From positions 1 through 64,000 of the forward strand of contig NZ_RHOD01000003.1 in NCBI RefSeq assembly GCF_003946095.1: 64,000 bases of DNA, written 5' to 3'. This DNA is from Levilactobacillus lindianensis. GTDB taxonomy: Bacteria; Bacillota; Bacilli; Lactobacillales; Lactobacillaceae. Below are positions 16,704-24,660 of this stretch, piece after piece. The notes under the pieces are model-generated. The model worked only from the letters and a program-made list of their open reading frames with translations. It had not been told where the DNA came from and made no database searches. Numbering within the stretch: the first letter of the stretch is position 1; each line of letters begins with the position of its first letter. The translations under genes were made by a program, and so were the position numbers.

Positions 16704-17024
16704 ATGATTAAGGAAATCCACGACCAGGACTTTGAAAAAGAAACGAATACTGGGGTCACCGTGGTCGACTTTCGCGCCGACTGGTGTCCGCCTTGTAAGA
16801 TGATGGATCCTATCTTACAGAAGCTTTCCGAGAGTGAAGACTTCAAGGATCAGGTGACGTTCACTTCGATCAACATCGACCATGACAAGCAGATTGCCAG
16901 TCAGTTTCAGGTTCAGGGAATTCCAACCTTCTTAATCAAGAAGGACGGCCAAGTCATCAATCGCTTAGTCGGGGCCCGACCAAAGCCACTATTTGAGGCC
17001 GCCTTGAAGGAAGCCTTGGCTTAA
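16704..17024 (+). CDS. trxA: thioredoxin with WCPPC active site
   Basis: 106 residues, a single thioredoxin fold in the cytosol that reduces protein disulfides. The active site is W27-C28-P-P-C31 in DFRADWCPPCKMM, in place of the usual WCGPC, and the cis-Pro loop is QGIPTFLI. ATG 16704 has GAGGAG at a 7-base spacing; ATG 16698 touches that site and is unlikely. The Gly-to-Pro change normally raises the redox potential compared with TrxA, so a specialised role is possible. It is monocistronic, with a terminator right after. Confidence 0.88.
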   Translation: MIKEIHDQDFEKETNTGVTVVDFRADWCPPCKMMDPILQKLSESEDFKDQVTFTSINIDHDKQIASQFQVQGIPTFLIKKDGQVINRLVGARPKPLFEAALKEALA

Positions 17025-17046
17025 AAGCAATGAATATGAAGACAGT

Positions 17047-17089
17047 AAAGCGGCTCGAATTACCATTGGGGGTAAATCGAGCCGCTTTT
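17047..17089 (+). terminator. terminator after thioredoxin
   Basis: AAAGCGGCTCGA pairs with TCGAGCCGCTTTT with an inner TTACC/GGTAA stem. Confidence 0.85.
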
Positions 17090-17151
17090 GTTTACCTTTC
17101 AGTTCTAACCGTCCTACAGTACGGGTGAAGTCAAAACGGGAGGTGAGGGCC

Positions 17152-17520
17152 ATGCAGAAGCTCTACCGTTATGTGCCGATGTTGAGTGCGCTCACGAGTC
17201 TGTATTTTCTGTGGTTGATGTCGATGATGCCAACCACCACGGATCTTGATTTGGAATTGACGTGGCGGCCACGAGACCTGTGGCTCGTCGCTACCATTCT
17301 GGTGGTGATTGGGTTCACGGCTTTGGCTAAACACCGTCGGACCAGGGAGTGGGGGCTGGCCATCAATGGCTGTCTCGTGATTGGGATGGCCATCGACCTT
17401 TGGCAGACACAGCGTTCCCCACTGATGGCAGATTTCCTTTGGCTCTGGGCGATTTTGATGATGCTGGATTTAGGACTGATTGTTTGGGGTGGGTATCGGC
17501 TTTGGTGGCGGCATCGTTAG
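17152..17520 (+). CDS. small integral membrane protein, unknown function
   Basis: 122 residues with about four hydrophobic helices (LSALTSLYFLWLMSM, LWLVATILVVIGFTAL, LAINGCLVIGMAIDLW, LWAILMMLDLGLIVWG) and Arg-rich ends, so it sits in the cell membrane. ATG 17152 is preceded by GGGAGG at a suitable distance. I do not recognise the family. It is monocistronic between two terminators. Confidence 0.65.
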   Translation: MQKLYRYVPMLSALTSLYFLWLMSMMPTTTDLDLELTWRPRDLWLVATILVVIGFTALAKHRRTREWGLAINGCLVIGMAIDLWQTQRSPLMADFLWLWAILMMLDLGLIVWGGYRLWWRHR

Positions 17521-17540
17521 CCTAGCTGACTTTATAGGCA

Positions 17541-17595
17541 AAAAAATTGAACCCTCAAGGTTGGACGGAAAATCCAACTTTGGGGGTTCAATTTA
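17541..17595. terminator. bidirectional terminator
   Basis: TTGAACCC with an inner GTTGGA stem pairs with TCCAAC and GGGTTCAA. On the minus strand a run of seven T follows, ending the 17640-17978 transcript. Confidence 0.8.
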
Positions 17596-17639
17596 TGGCA
17601 CAAAATATTCGGTTTTATCTCTAATTTTAGGGCCTCAGT

Positions 17640-17978
17640 TTATGGTCCAAGCGCATAGGAAGGCGTCGCAAGGTACTTATTATAGAAATGATTCTTAGCA
17701 ACCTTACGGACGACTAGCACATCGACGTCCGCGCTAGCTGTAGAGAAAGGCACATTGATTTGATAGTGCTGTTGCCGTTTACTCCCACTGTAATTCTTAA
17801 TTTCCGATTTAGAGAGCTTACTGGGACCGGACAACAGCGCCGCAAAGGGATGGCCATTCTCAAGAATGCACAGCCTAACGGCATTACTGGGAGCAAATGG
17901 CGTAAACGTGAGAAGCAATAGAAGCAAGACAAGTGGTGGCAAGAACCATTTCAGCCATTTTTTAGAACGATGAGTCAT
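17640..17978 (-). CDS. membrane-anchored exported protein, unknown function
   Basis: 112 residues: a basic start (MTHRSKKWLKWF), one hydrophobic anchor (LPPLVLLLLLLTFTPFA) and an extracellular part of about 80 residues without a known motif. ATG 17978 is chosen because GGGAG lies 9 bases upstream; the ATG at 17987 overlaps that site. It is a single gene upstream of the convergent terminator. The family is not recognised. Confidence 0.6.
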   Translation of the reverse strand: MTHRSKKWLKWFLPPLVLLLLLLTFTPFAPSNAVRLCILENGHPFAALLSGPSKLSKSEIKNYSGSKRQQHYQINVPFSTASADVDVLVVRKVAKNHFYNKYLATPSYALGP

Positions 17979-18031
17979 GCTGCGCATCTCCCTTTCCGAT
18001 GCTCTTATGATAACACAACACATACTCGTCC

Positions 18032-18649
18032 CTAGAGAAGTTCCTGATGAAAATTGATTGCGTCTTCCTCAGTAATGGTCCGCAAGACGTGGCACGGATT
18101 CCCGACGGCAAGCGAGTTGTCCGGAATATCCTTGGTGACAACGCTACCGGCACCGATGACACAGCCACTCCCGATGGTTACGCCGCCGATCACGGTCACG
18201 TTACTACCAAACCAGCAGTTGTCGCCAATGGTGATTGGCCGGTCGTACTCAAGGTTGTATTTGCTACCATCTTTCCGGTAGCGAGCGTTGCGATCTTGGT
18301 AGCGAAGGGGATGCATCGGGGTGACCAGGGTGACATTAGGACCGAACCAGCAGCTATTACCGATAGTGACGGGACCGCAGTCCAGCACCGTAAAATTAGC
18401 GTTGGCATAGAAGTTCTCGCCAAAGGTGGTGTAACACCCGTAGTCGAAGAAGATTGGTCCTTGCAAGTACATGCCAGGTTTCCGATTAGGGAGTAGTTTT
18501 TCCAGAATGGCTTCCCGTTTATCGGATTCGTCATCAAAGGTTTGGCTGTACTCCTGGGATAAGTGATGCGCGTAGTGAAGCCGTGCGGTTAGTTGGGCGT
18601 CAGTCGGGTCGTAGAGCTTGCCGGCCAACATCTTTTCTTCTTCAGTCAT
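18032..18649 (-). CDS. maltose/galactoside O-acetyltransferase family protein
   Basis: 205 residues. The N-terminal MTEEEKMLAGKLYDPTDAQL is the MAC domain of maltose acetyltransferases, and the rest is a left-handed beta-helix of hexapeptide repeats (IGDNCWFGSNVTVIGGVTIG). The catalytic His is in VTPMHPLRY. It transfers acetyl from acetyl-CoA to sugars, a detoxification or overflow reaction in the cytosol. It is last in a minus-strand operon, 11 bases after the deformylase-like gene, with AGGAGA before the start. Confidence 0.9.
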   Translation of the reverse strand: MTEEEKMLAGKLYDPTDAQLTARLHYAHHLSQEYSQTFDDESDKREAILEKLLPNRKPGMYLQGPIFFDYGCYTTFGENFYANANFTVLDCGPVTIGNSCWFGPNVTLVTPMHPLRYQDRNARYRKDGSKYNLEYDRPITIGDNCWFGSNVTVIGGVTIGSGCVIGAGSVVTKDIPDNSLAVGNPCHVLRTITEEDAINFHQELL

Positions 18650-18660
18650 GGCAAGATCTC

Positions 18661-19071
18661 CTAGATCAAAATTCCATTACAGTGGTCAACCTCATGTTGA
18701 ATGGCTTGGGCGACCAGACCGGCAAAGACCTGTTCGTGAGGCTTGAAGTTCTGGTCCATGAAGCGAACGGTAATGGCTTTGTACCGCGTCGTTGGCCGAG
18801 TTCCCTTGAGTGACAGGCAACCTTCCTCAGTCTTGAATTCACCGGAAATCTTAACGATCTGTGGGTTGAGCATGGCAATTGGAATCATCCCCAGGTTAAT
18901 CACGATGATGCGCTTGTTGACCCCAATCATGTTGGCAGCCATACCAATACCATTGACACTGTGGGCCTTCAGGGTATCGAGAAGGTCAGTCACCACTTGG
19001 CCATCGAGTTCGGTAGCGGGGGTCGACTGCGTTTGTAAGCGAGCTGGATCGTGAACTAAATTTCTAATCAT
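18661..19071 (-). CDS. def: peptide deformylase-like protein, variant motif I
   Basis: 136 residues, short for a deformylase. Motif II EEGCLSLKG and motif III QHEVDHCNGI keep the metal ligands (Cys and two His) and the catalytic Glu. Motif I, normally GxGxAAxQ, reads GIGMAANM, so the substrate-binding Gln is Met. Such variants are the second deformylase copies of lactic acid bacteria; activity on formyl-Met is uncertain. Its ATG overlaps the stop of the DUF1697 gene (ATGA), and GGAGGAATT precedes it, so the coupling is tight. Confidence 0.85.
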   Translation of the reverse strand: MIRNLVHDPARLQTQSTPATELDGQVVTDLLDTLKAHSVNGIGMAANMIGVNKRIIVINLGMIPIAMLNPQIVKISGEFKTEEGCLSLKGTRPTTRYKAITVRFMDQNFKPHEQVFAGLVAQAIQHEVDHCNGILI

Positions 19072-19613
19072 GAGAATTCCTCCAAAATTTTTTTGAGTTT
19101 CGTTGTGGTATTGAAGTTACGGGCACTGGTCTGGCGATACAGGGGAGTCCCGAGAATCTTGCTATAAAATGACCGGCTGAAATGAACCTTGAGGGTGGAC
19201 GTCCAAAAAATCAGATTGGGCGTTATAAGTATTCGGTCGTAGTCACTGGTGACATGCTCGGTTAGCCAGTTGTCGTTGCTGGGTTCGTAAGTATTGAGCT
19301 TGAACAAGGCGTTGTGACGCAATGCGGGGTCGGCTCCCCACCAGTCCGGAGCCAAGGCCAGATCGGCCAGAAATTCCGGGCGGCTGATCAAGCGAAAGTC
19401 GATCGGAAAATCGAATTCGGTGGCCAGTAATGCCTGGATTTTGGCCGCACAAGTCACAAATGGTTCCATACTGGTGACAAAGAGATTGCCACTGTTGATA
19501 TAGGAACGGACATTCGTGAAGCCCGTTGCGGTGAGTTGGTCTCTGAGCTGAGCCATCGGCACGCGGTGATGACCGCCGACGTTGATCCCTCGTAAAAGAA
19601 GGAGATAGTCCAT
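19068..19613 (-). CDS. DUF1697 family protein
   Basis: 181 residues starting MDYLLLLRGINVGGHHRVPM, then LTATGFTNVRSYINSGNLF, the signature of DUF1697. The biochemical function is not known. It is first in the operon DUF1697-deformylase-acetyltransferase, with AAAGGATGG before its start. No functional link between the three is obvious. Confidence 0.88.
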   Translation of the reverse strand: MDYLLLLRGINVGGHHRVPMAQLRDQLTATGFTNVRSYINSGNLFVTSMEPFVTCAAKIQALLATEFDFPIDFRLISRPEFLADLALAPDWWGADPALRHNALFKLNTYEPSNDNWLTEHVTSDYDRILITPNLIFWTSTLKVHFSRSFYSKILGTPLYRQTSARNFNTTTKLKKILEEFS

Positions 19614-19817
19614 AAATCAATACCATCCTTTAATATAGAAATAACAACACCTCTAACGTTAAGCAAAAGGCTTACTTTTTGCAAGCGCTTTATGTTGGAA
19701 ATTTGATTTTCCTGTTCAGAGTAGAGTGGGTGACCAATCAAACGAAGCCTGGTGAGAAGCAGTGGCCAGTTTCAAGTGGTACAATCCGGTCGATTCATTT
19801 GGAGGGATGTGAGTGCC

Positions 19818-20489
19818 ATGCGCGTCAATATTTTGCAACACACACCGGAGGAAGGTCCCGGTGCGATTCGAATCTGGGCTCACGACCGGGGACACAAGGT
19901 CTTCGTCTACCATCCAGCGCAACACGGGAAGTTACCAACGGTGGATGAAACTGATTTGCTGGTCGTCTTAGGTGGGCCGATCAGTCCCAATGATTCGGCA
20001 CCTTGGATTGCCGCGGAACGCGAGCTGATGCGACAGATGATGGCCGCCCACAAGCCGATCTTTGGCGCCTGTTTTGGGGCCCAACAGATTGCCAAGCTTA
20101 TGGGAGCCAAGGTCAGTCCGGCCCCAGCAAAGGAAGTCGGTTGGGCGCCAGTCAGACGCTTGACGACGGTGATTCCGGGTATTCCCAAGAGTCTGACCGT
20201 GCTTCACTGGCACCAAGACCGCTTTGACCTCCCAGCCGGTGCAATTCGATTATTTGAAAGTGACCAGATCGATAATCAGGGATTACTGGTTAACGACAAC
20301 GTCATCGGCCTCCAGTTTCACCTCGAGGTCATGGAGGACAACGTCTACACCATGGTCGTCAACGATGGTGACTATGTCCGGGGATCGGTCCTCAACCAAA
20401 CGGCCCAAGACGTGGCAGACTTCCCGATTCCAGCCGAGAACTTTTTGGTTATGGCAAGGTTGTTGGACTTTATTAGTAGAAGAGTGTGA
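19818..20489 (+). CDS. class I glutamine amidotransferase (GMP synthase-like GATase)
   Basis: 223 residues. The nucleophile is C85 in GACFGAQQIAKLMG, and the His-Glu pair is in GLQFHLEVM. Stand-alone GATases of this kind are annotated as GMP synthase-like; the amide acceptor is unknown. GGAGGG is 11 bases before ATG 19818; a GTG at 19809 is an alternative start. The stop lies inside the left arm of the following 117-bp repeat. Confidence 0.85.
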   Translation: MRVNILQHTPEEGPGAIRIWAHDRGHKVFVYHPAQHGKLPTVDETDLLVVLGGPISPNDSAPWIAAERELMRQMMAAHKPIFGACFGAQQIAKLMGAKVSPAPAKEVGWAPVRRLTTVIPGIPKSLTVLHWHQDRFDLPAGAIRLFESDQIDNQGLLVNDNVIGLQFHLEVMEDNVYTMVVNDGDYVRGSVLNQTAQDVADFPIPAENFLVMARLLDFISRRV

Positions 20490-20600
20490 AAAAGGGCGGT
20501 TAGTCAGTGAGCATTAACGGTGATAGTCGGATAATCTCGGGCTTGGATTATTTGGTTATCAGTGTTAAGCGGAGCTGACTGCCCTTTTTCACACGTTTCG
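20484..20600. repeat. 117-bp palindromic intergenic repeat, copy 1
   Basis: Outer arms GTGTGAAAAAGGGC and GCCCTTTTTCACAC are perfectly inverted. Inside are a GGTTAGTCAGTG/AGCTGACTG pairing and a central GGATAATC/GGATTATT stem, so the whole unit folds into one long hairpin. Copy 2 at 36717-36832 matches over its full length with about 85% identity, and some differences are compensatory in the arms (GTGTG/CACAC versus GTGCG/CGCAC). It may double as a terminator. Confidence 0.8.
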
Positions 20601-20614
20601 ACAGTGTAAGTGCA

Positions 20615-20651
20615 AAGGAACCGTACCAAATCGGTACAGTTCCTTATTTTT
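20615..20651 (+). terminator. rho-independent terminator
   Basis: AAGGAACCGTACC pairs with GGTACAGTTCCTT, followed by ATTTTT. Confidence 0.8.
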
Positions 20652-20816
20652 GTAACCCCAGTCAAATCAGTTGGAGCACTATCTGCAAAGCCCCAAGCCA
20701 GGCCTAAATAATGATGGATTAAACCGTTTAACCCAAGTCCAATGGTGGTATACTTAATTTAACTTCAAGTCGCTGAAACGCTGCAAGAAGTGGGGGGTTC
20801 AGAGGAGGAGTTAGAA

Positions 20817-21764
20817 GTGAATACATACAAACGCTTTGTGGCCTTAACTATGGTGGGCCTCACCTTAGGCGGTGGTGTCCTAGGAGTAGAGACAGCCAGC
20901 GCTAAATCTAAGGTTTACACGATTACTGACCGGACGAGTCAAACGACTACGCCGGGAACCGCGCAGGTTGTGACAGACCGAGATGTTAACGCCCGATCGG
21001 CCACCACCGATGAGGCGGTCACAATTCCCAAGAATACGGCGTTGACGATCATGAGTCATCGTGAGGGCCACACTAAGGTTGCGGTGGGCGATAGTAACGA
21101 GCCCTTGTGGGTGAACAACTTAGCCGCAGTTACCTACAGCACCCAGAAAATCACGGTTTCCAAGCAGGTGAGAAAGAACCTGAATCGGCAGTCTCGCAAG
21201 TGGTATAAGACACTCAGTAAGCGGCAACACAAGGTACTCGGTCGCTATACCGGGGAGGGTTCAGACGCCATTAACAACGTTCTACGGAAGCCTAAGAAGC
21301 GGTCAACCGCTAAGTCGCGGCAACGCGTTAAGGACCTGAGAGCGGCTCTCAAGACGTTTAAACTCAAGCAACCGATGACTGTCTACCGCGGCACCTCGGA
21401 CTGGATTGTGAATCTGTCGCTAGGAGGAAAGAAGTTAAAGCCGGGAGCCGTTTACCGGGATCCAGGTTTTGCCTCGACCACGCTGAGTAAGTCTGTGGGA
21501 ACTGACTTTATGTCGAAAGATTTATTGAAGATTAATATGCCGGCCGGCTACCACGGGGCGTATCTGGATCCAATCTCCGAATATGATGGGGAATACGAGT
21601 ATCTCCTGAATCCGAATACCAAGTTAGTCGTGACCAAGATTCAGAAAGTCACGATTAAGGGGCGGCTAAAGGTTACGCTTAAATATGGTAAGCACAAACA
21701 TATTTCAACGATCAATGAGGATCAGCGGTATCGCTTAATTACCATGAGTTTGATGAACAAATAA
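20817..21764 (+). CDS. secreted ADP-ribosyltransferase exoenzyme with an SH3-like N-terminal region
   Basis: 315 residues from GTG 20817, chosen for the AGAGGAGGAG site 6 bases upstream. A signal peptide (about 1-29, ending ETASA) is followed by an SH3b-like segment (about 50-105: VNARS, IPKNTALTIM, then PLWVNNLAAV) that could hold the wall. Residues about 115-300 match the ADP-ribosyltransferase toxin fold of the R-S-E class: R191 in MTVYRGTS, S220-T-T in GFASTTLS, and the E259-Y-E261 pair in GEYEYLL. YTGEGSDAINNVLR fits the NAD-binding helix region. An ExE pair is usual for arginine-specific enzymes. No binding or pore partner is nearby and no immunity gene is evident. The target is unknown. 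Confidence 0.8.
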   Translation: MNTYKRFVALTMVGLTLGGGVLGVETASAKSKVYTITDRTSQTTTPGTAQVVTDRDVNARSATTDEAVTIPKNTALTIMSHREGHTKVAVGDSNEPLWVNNLAAVTYSTQKITVSKQVRKNLNRQSRKWYKTLSKRQHKVLGRYTGEGSDAINNVLRKPKKRSTAKSRQRVKDLRAALKTFKLKQPMTVYRGTSDWIVNLSLGGKKLKPGAVYRDPGFASTTLSKSVGTDFMSKDLLKINMPAGYHGAYLDPISEYDGEYEYLLNPNTKLVVTKIQKVTIKGRLKVTLKYGKHKHISTINEDQRYRLITMSLMNK

Positions 21765-21768
21765 CAAG

Positions 21769-21800
21769 AATTGGTTCCTCGCTGAGGGACCAATTTTTTT
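21769..21800 (+). terminator. terminator after the ADP-ribosyltransferase
   Basis: AATTGGTTCCTC pairs with GAGGGACCAATT and is followed by a T-run. Confidence 0.85.
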
Positions 21801-21847
21801 GTGGGATTGTTGACTTTTTTTAAAAGTGATTGTATACTCACCTTATC

Positions 21848-21867
21848 GAGTAAGTAATTACTCACTC
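21848..21867. promoter_or_regulatory. TetR-type operator
   Basis: GAGTAAGTAATTACTCACTC is an imperfect palindrome 35 bases before the ABC ATPase start. It has the size and place expected for the TetR regulator encoded at the end of this cluster. Confidence 0.65.
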
Positions 21868-21901
21868 ACCTAAATTTAAAAAGGTCTTGGGAGGTCTTAT
21901 T

Positions 21902-22624
21902 ATGGGACAAGCAATTATTGATTTACAACATTTAGCCAAGAATTTTGGCGATGAAACGGTATTGCAGGATATCAACCTTACCGTCAACAAAGGCGAGATT
22001 GTTGGTTTAATTGGACCTTCCGGGGCCGGTAAATCAACGGTAATCAAGGTCACATTGGGGATGGAAGTTGCCAGCGGGGGTTCTGCCAAAGTTTTTGATA
22101 CCACGATGCCGAACCGAAAGTTGCTGGGGCGGATCGGGTACATGGCGCAAACCGATGCCCTGTACGATGCCCTGACTGGCAAAGAAAATCTAGTGTTCTA
22201 TGGCCAAATGAAGGGCATTAAGAAAGACCAGATGGCAGCCGAGGTTGAACATGCAGCTAAAGTGGTCGACCTGACCAAGGATCTGAACAAACGGGTATCT
22301 GGCTATTCTGGGGGGATGATGCGGCGGTTGTCACTGGCCATTGCACTGCTTGGTAGCCCTGAGTTGCTGGTTTTGGACGAACCGACTGTCGGGATTGACC
22401 CAGCCCTGCGGCGACAAATTTGGGCAGAACTTGACCGGATTAAGAGCGAGGGTCGAAGCATTCTGATCACAACTCACGTGATGGATGAAGCCGAACTGAC
22501 CGATCGGGTGGCCTTGTTGCTAGATGGCAAGGTCATGGCATTCGATGAACCCGGGGTGTTGAAGAAGCAGTACGATGTGCCAACGATTGAAGATGTCTTC
22601 TTAAAGGCGGAGGGTGTTGAATAA
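21902..22624 (+). CDS. ABC-2 type exporter, ATP-binding protein
   Basis: 240 residues. Walker A is GPSGAGKST, the signature is VSGYSGGMMRRLSLA and Walker B is LLVLDEPTVGIDP. The YSGGM signature and the D-loop are of the DrrA/YhaQ type that pairs with ABC-2 permeases for drug or lipid export. GGGAGG precedes ATG 21902. Its stop overlaps the start of the permease (TAATG), so translation is coupled. Confidence 0.92.
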   Translation: MGQAIIDLQHLAKNFGDETVLQDINLTVNKGEIVGLIGPSGAGKSTVIKVTLGMEVASGGSAKVFDTTMPNRKLLGRIGYMAQTDALYDALTGKENLVFYGQMKGIKKDQMAAEVEHAAKVVDLTKDLNKRVSGYSGGMMRRLSLAIALLGSPELLVLDEPTVGIDPALRRQIWAELDRIKSEGRSILITTHVMDEAELTDRVALLLDGKVMAFDEPGVLKKQYDVPTIEDVFLKAEGVE

Positions 22625-23835
22625 TGAGAACAATTGCGATTATGAATCGGGTTCTAAAGGAACTCTTTAGAGATAAGCGGACGTTGGCCTTGATGTTCCT
22701 AGCTCCCGTCCTGGTGATGTTACTGATGAGTGTAATCTTCAACACGAACTCATCAACAGATGTGAATGTCGGCACGGTTGCCGTGACACAGAAGCTCAAC
22801 AAGGAAATGGGGAGCATCAAGCACGTTGACGTTAAATCCTACGAAAGCAAGGCAGATGCCGACAAGGCTTTAAAGGCGGCCAAGATCGATGCGATTATCA
22901 AGAAAAATGGCAAGAATTTTAGCCTGACTTACGCCAATACGGATTCTTCCAAGACGTCAGCCGTCAAGTTGGCCTTTAAGAATGCCCTGACCGCCACGAG
23001 TATTGACCAGTTAAAGTCGGCATTGAAGAAGAGCACCAAGGCTACGGTTAAGCTCCAGGCCCAGTTGATTGCCATGCAGAAGCAGCAGGCAACCGCGAGT
23101 CAGACAGCTGGCGCAGCCACGGCCGCTCAGCAGGCCGCTGCCACCAAGGCCACCTCGACGAATCACGCGACCAAGAGTACCAGTCAGACGACGCCGAAGA
23201 TTACCAATCACTACGTATACGGGGATAAGGACACCGGCTTCTTTGCCAAGATGGTGCCCATCCTCATGGGCTTCTTCGTTTTCTTCTTCGTCTTCCTGAT
23301 TTCTGGGATGGCACTACTGAAGGAACGGACGACGGGAACTTTAGATCGCTTGTTAGCAACACCGGTGAAGCGGTCCTCCATCGTTTACGGGTACATGTTG
23401 AGTTACGGCATCCTGGCCATTTTACAAACCATTGTGATTGTCGTGGTTACGGTATGGTTACTGGGGGTCGAAGTTGTCGGGAACCTGGCAAGTGTGATTG
23501 CGGTTAACCTTCTCTTAGCATTGGTGGCGTTGGCCTTCGGGATTCTCTTATCAACCTTTGCCAACTCCGAATTCCAAATGATGCAGTTCATTCCGCTGGT
23601 CGTGATTCCACAAATCTTCTTCTCGGGATTAATTCCATTGGATTCAATGGCAAAATGGGTCAGTGATATTTCTACCGTTATCCCATTGAAATACTCGGGG
23701 GATGCGGTTACCGCAATTATCATGCGGGGAACCTCCATCTTTGCCTTGGGTGGGGACATCTTAGTTCTGCTAGGATTCTTGGTAGTTTTGACTATTCTCA
23801 ACATTGTGGGTTTACGGCGTTACCGGAAAGTCTAG
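22624..23835 (+). CDS. ABC-2 type exporter, permease
   Basis: 403 residues: an N-terminal helix (TLALMFLAPVLVMLLMSVIF), a long extracytoplasmic region with an Ala/Gln/Thr-rich low-complexity stretch at about 140-190, then five or six helices of the ABC2 membrane domain containing LKERTTGTLDRLLATPVKRS. It forms the export channel with the preceding ATPase. The exported compound is unknown; TetR control suggests a toxic substrate. Confidence 0.9.
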   Translation: MRTIAIMNRVLKELFRDKRTLALMFLAPVLVMLLMSVIFNTNSSTDVNVGTVAVTQKLNKEMGSIKHVDVKSYESKADADKALKAAKIDAIIKKNGKNFSLTYANTDSSKTSAVKLAFKNALTATSIDQLKSALKKSTKATVKLQAQLIAMQKQQATASQTAGAATAAQQAAATKATSTNHATKSTSQTTPKITNHYVYGDKDTGFFAKMVPILMGFFVFFFVFLISGMALLKERTTGTLDRLLATPVKRSSIVYGYMLSYGILAILQTIVIVVVTVWLLGVEVVGNLASVIAVNLLLALVALAFGILLSTFANSEFQMMQFIPLVVIPQIFFSGLIPLDSMAKWVSDISTVIPLKYSGDAVTAIIMRGTSIFALGGDILVLLGFLVVLTILNIVGLRRYRKV

Positions 23836-23910
23836 TAAAATCACGACCATTCTTTAGGATAATCGCGTATAATAATAGTTTGACAGGTTTTTGCGAAAGG
23901 AGTGACCAGC

Positions 23911-24549
23911 TTGGAACCACCAATCTTTGATAATTATCGTGATTGGCTCGACCATCAGAAGATGCCTAAGGGGAAGAAGGCCGCATTGATTGCGGCAATG
24001 CGGCTCTTCTCCGAATCTGGATTTGACGGCACGTCGACGGTTCAGGTCGCCAAAGAGGCGGGGATCAGCCAGGCCACCATCTTTAAGTATTTTCACACCA
24101 AGCAAGATTTGTTGATGGCGATCGTCCAGCCAGTCCTGGAGCACTTCTTCCCGACTTACCGTGACGAATTCTTCGGCGGCATCGCGAAACGAAAGACACT
24201 AACCGAAATCGTTCATTTTATCGTCACTGACCGGTATCATTTCATTAAATCTAATGAGCAGGCGGTTAAAATTATTGCGGTAGAAATGATGACCAATGCC
24301 GAGATGCGCCAAACCTTTGCTAAAGTGGTTGCGAGTGAGGACTTTAACTTTCTTCACGAACTCGTTCAATTTTTCTACGATACGGGTGAACTTAGAGACG
24401 ACATCGATGCGGCTGGTTTGATTCGCGTGATTGCGGGGCAGATGGTGGTTTACATCATCCAAGGTAATTACGTGCCAGCTCTGTTGCATGGTGAACAGGA
24501 AGACTTAGAAATGATCACCAATCAGATTGTTCGAACGCTTAAAAAGTAA
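23911..24549 (+). CDS. TetR family regulator of the ABC-2 exporter
   Basis: 212 residues. The helix-turn-helix is STVQVAKEAGISQATIFKYF with the conserved KQDLL after it; the C-terminal ligand domain is not specific. The start is probably TTG 23911, which has AAAGGAG 8 bases upstream; GTG 23902 overlaps that site. It is third in the cluster after the exporter and likely binds the palindrome at 21848. Confidence 0.88.
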   Translation: MEPPIFDNYRDWLDHQKMPKGKKAALIAAMRLFSESGFDGTSTVQVAKEAGISQATIFKYFHTKQDLLMAIVQPVLEHFFPTYRDEFFGGIAKRKTLTEIVHFIVTDRYHFIKSNEQAVKIIAVEMMTNAEMRQTFAKVVASEDFNFLHELVQFFYDTGELRDDIDAAGLIRVIAGQMVVYIIQGNYVPALLHGEQEDLEMITNQIVRTLKK

Positions 24550-24553
24550 GCTG

Positions 24554-24591
24554 AACGGCTAGTTTCCCTATTTGGGGGCTAGCCGTTTTTT
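24554..24591 (+). terminator. terminator after the exporter cluster
   Basis: AACGGCTAG pairs with CTAGCCGTT, followed by a T-run. Confidence 0.8.
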
Positions 24592-24660
24592 AGTTTGTCG
24601 TGTAAGGTAGACTGTAAAACCAAAAACGAGACGTTTGGCGTCACTAAGGAAGGATTTACC

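Noticed and set aside
18047..18496. 149-codon frame opposite the acetyltransferase
   Set aside because: Shadow of the hexapeptide-repeat gene; no ribosome binding site.
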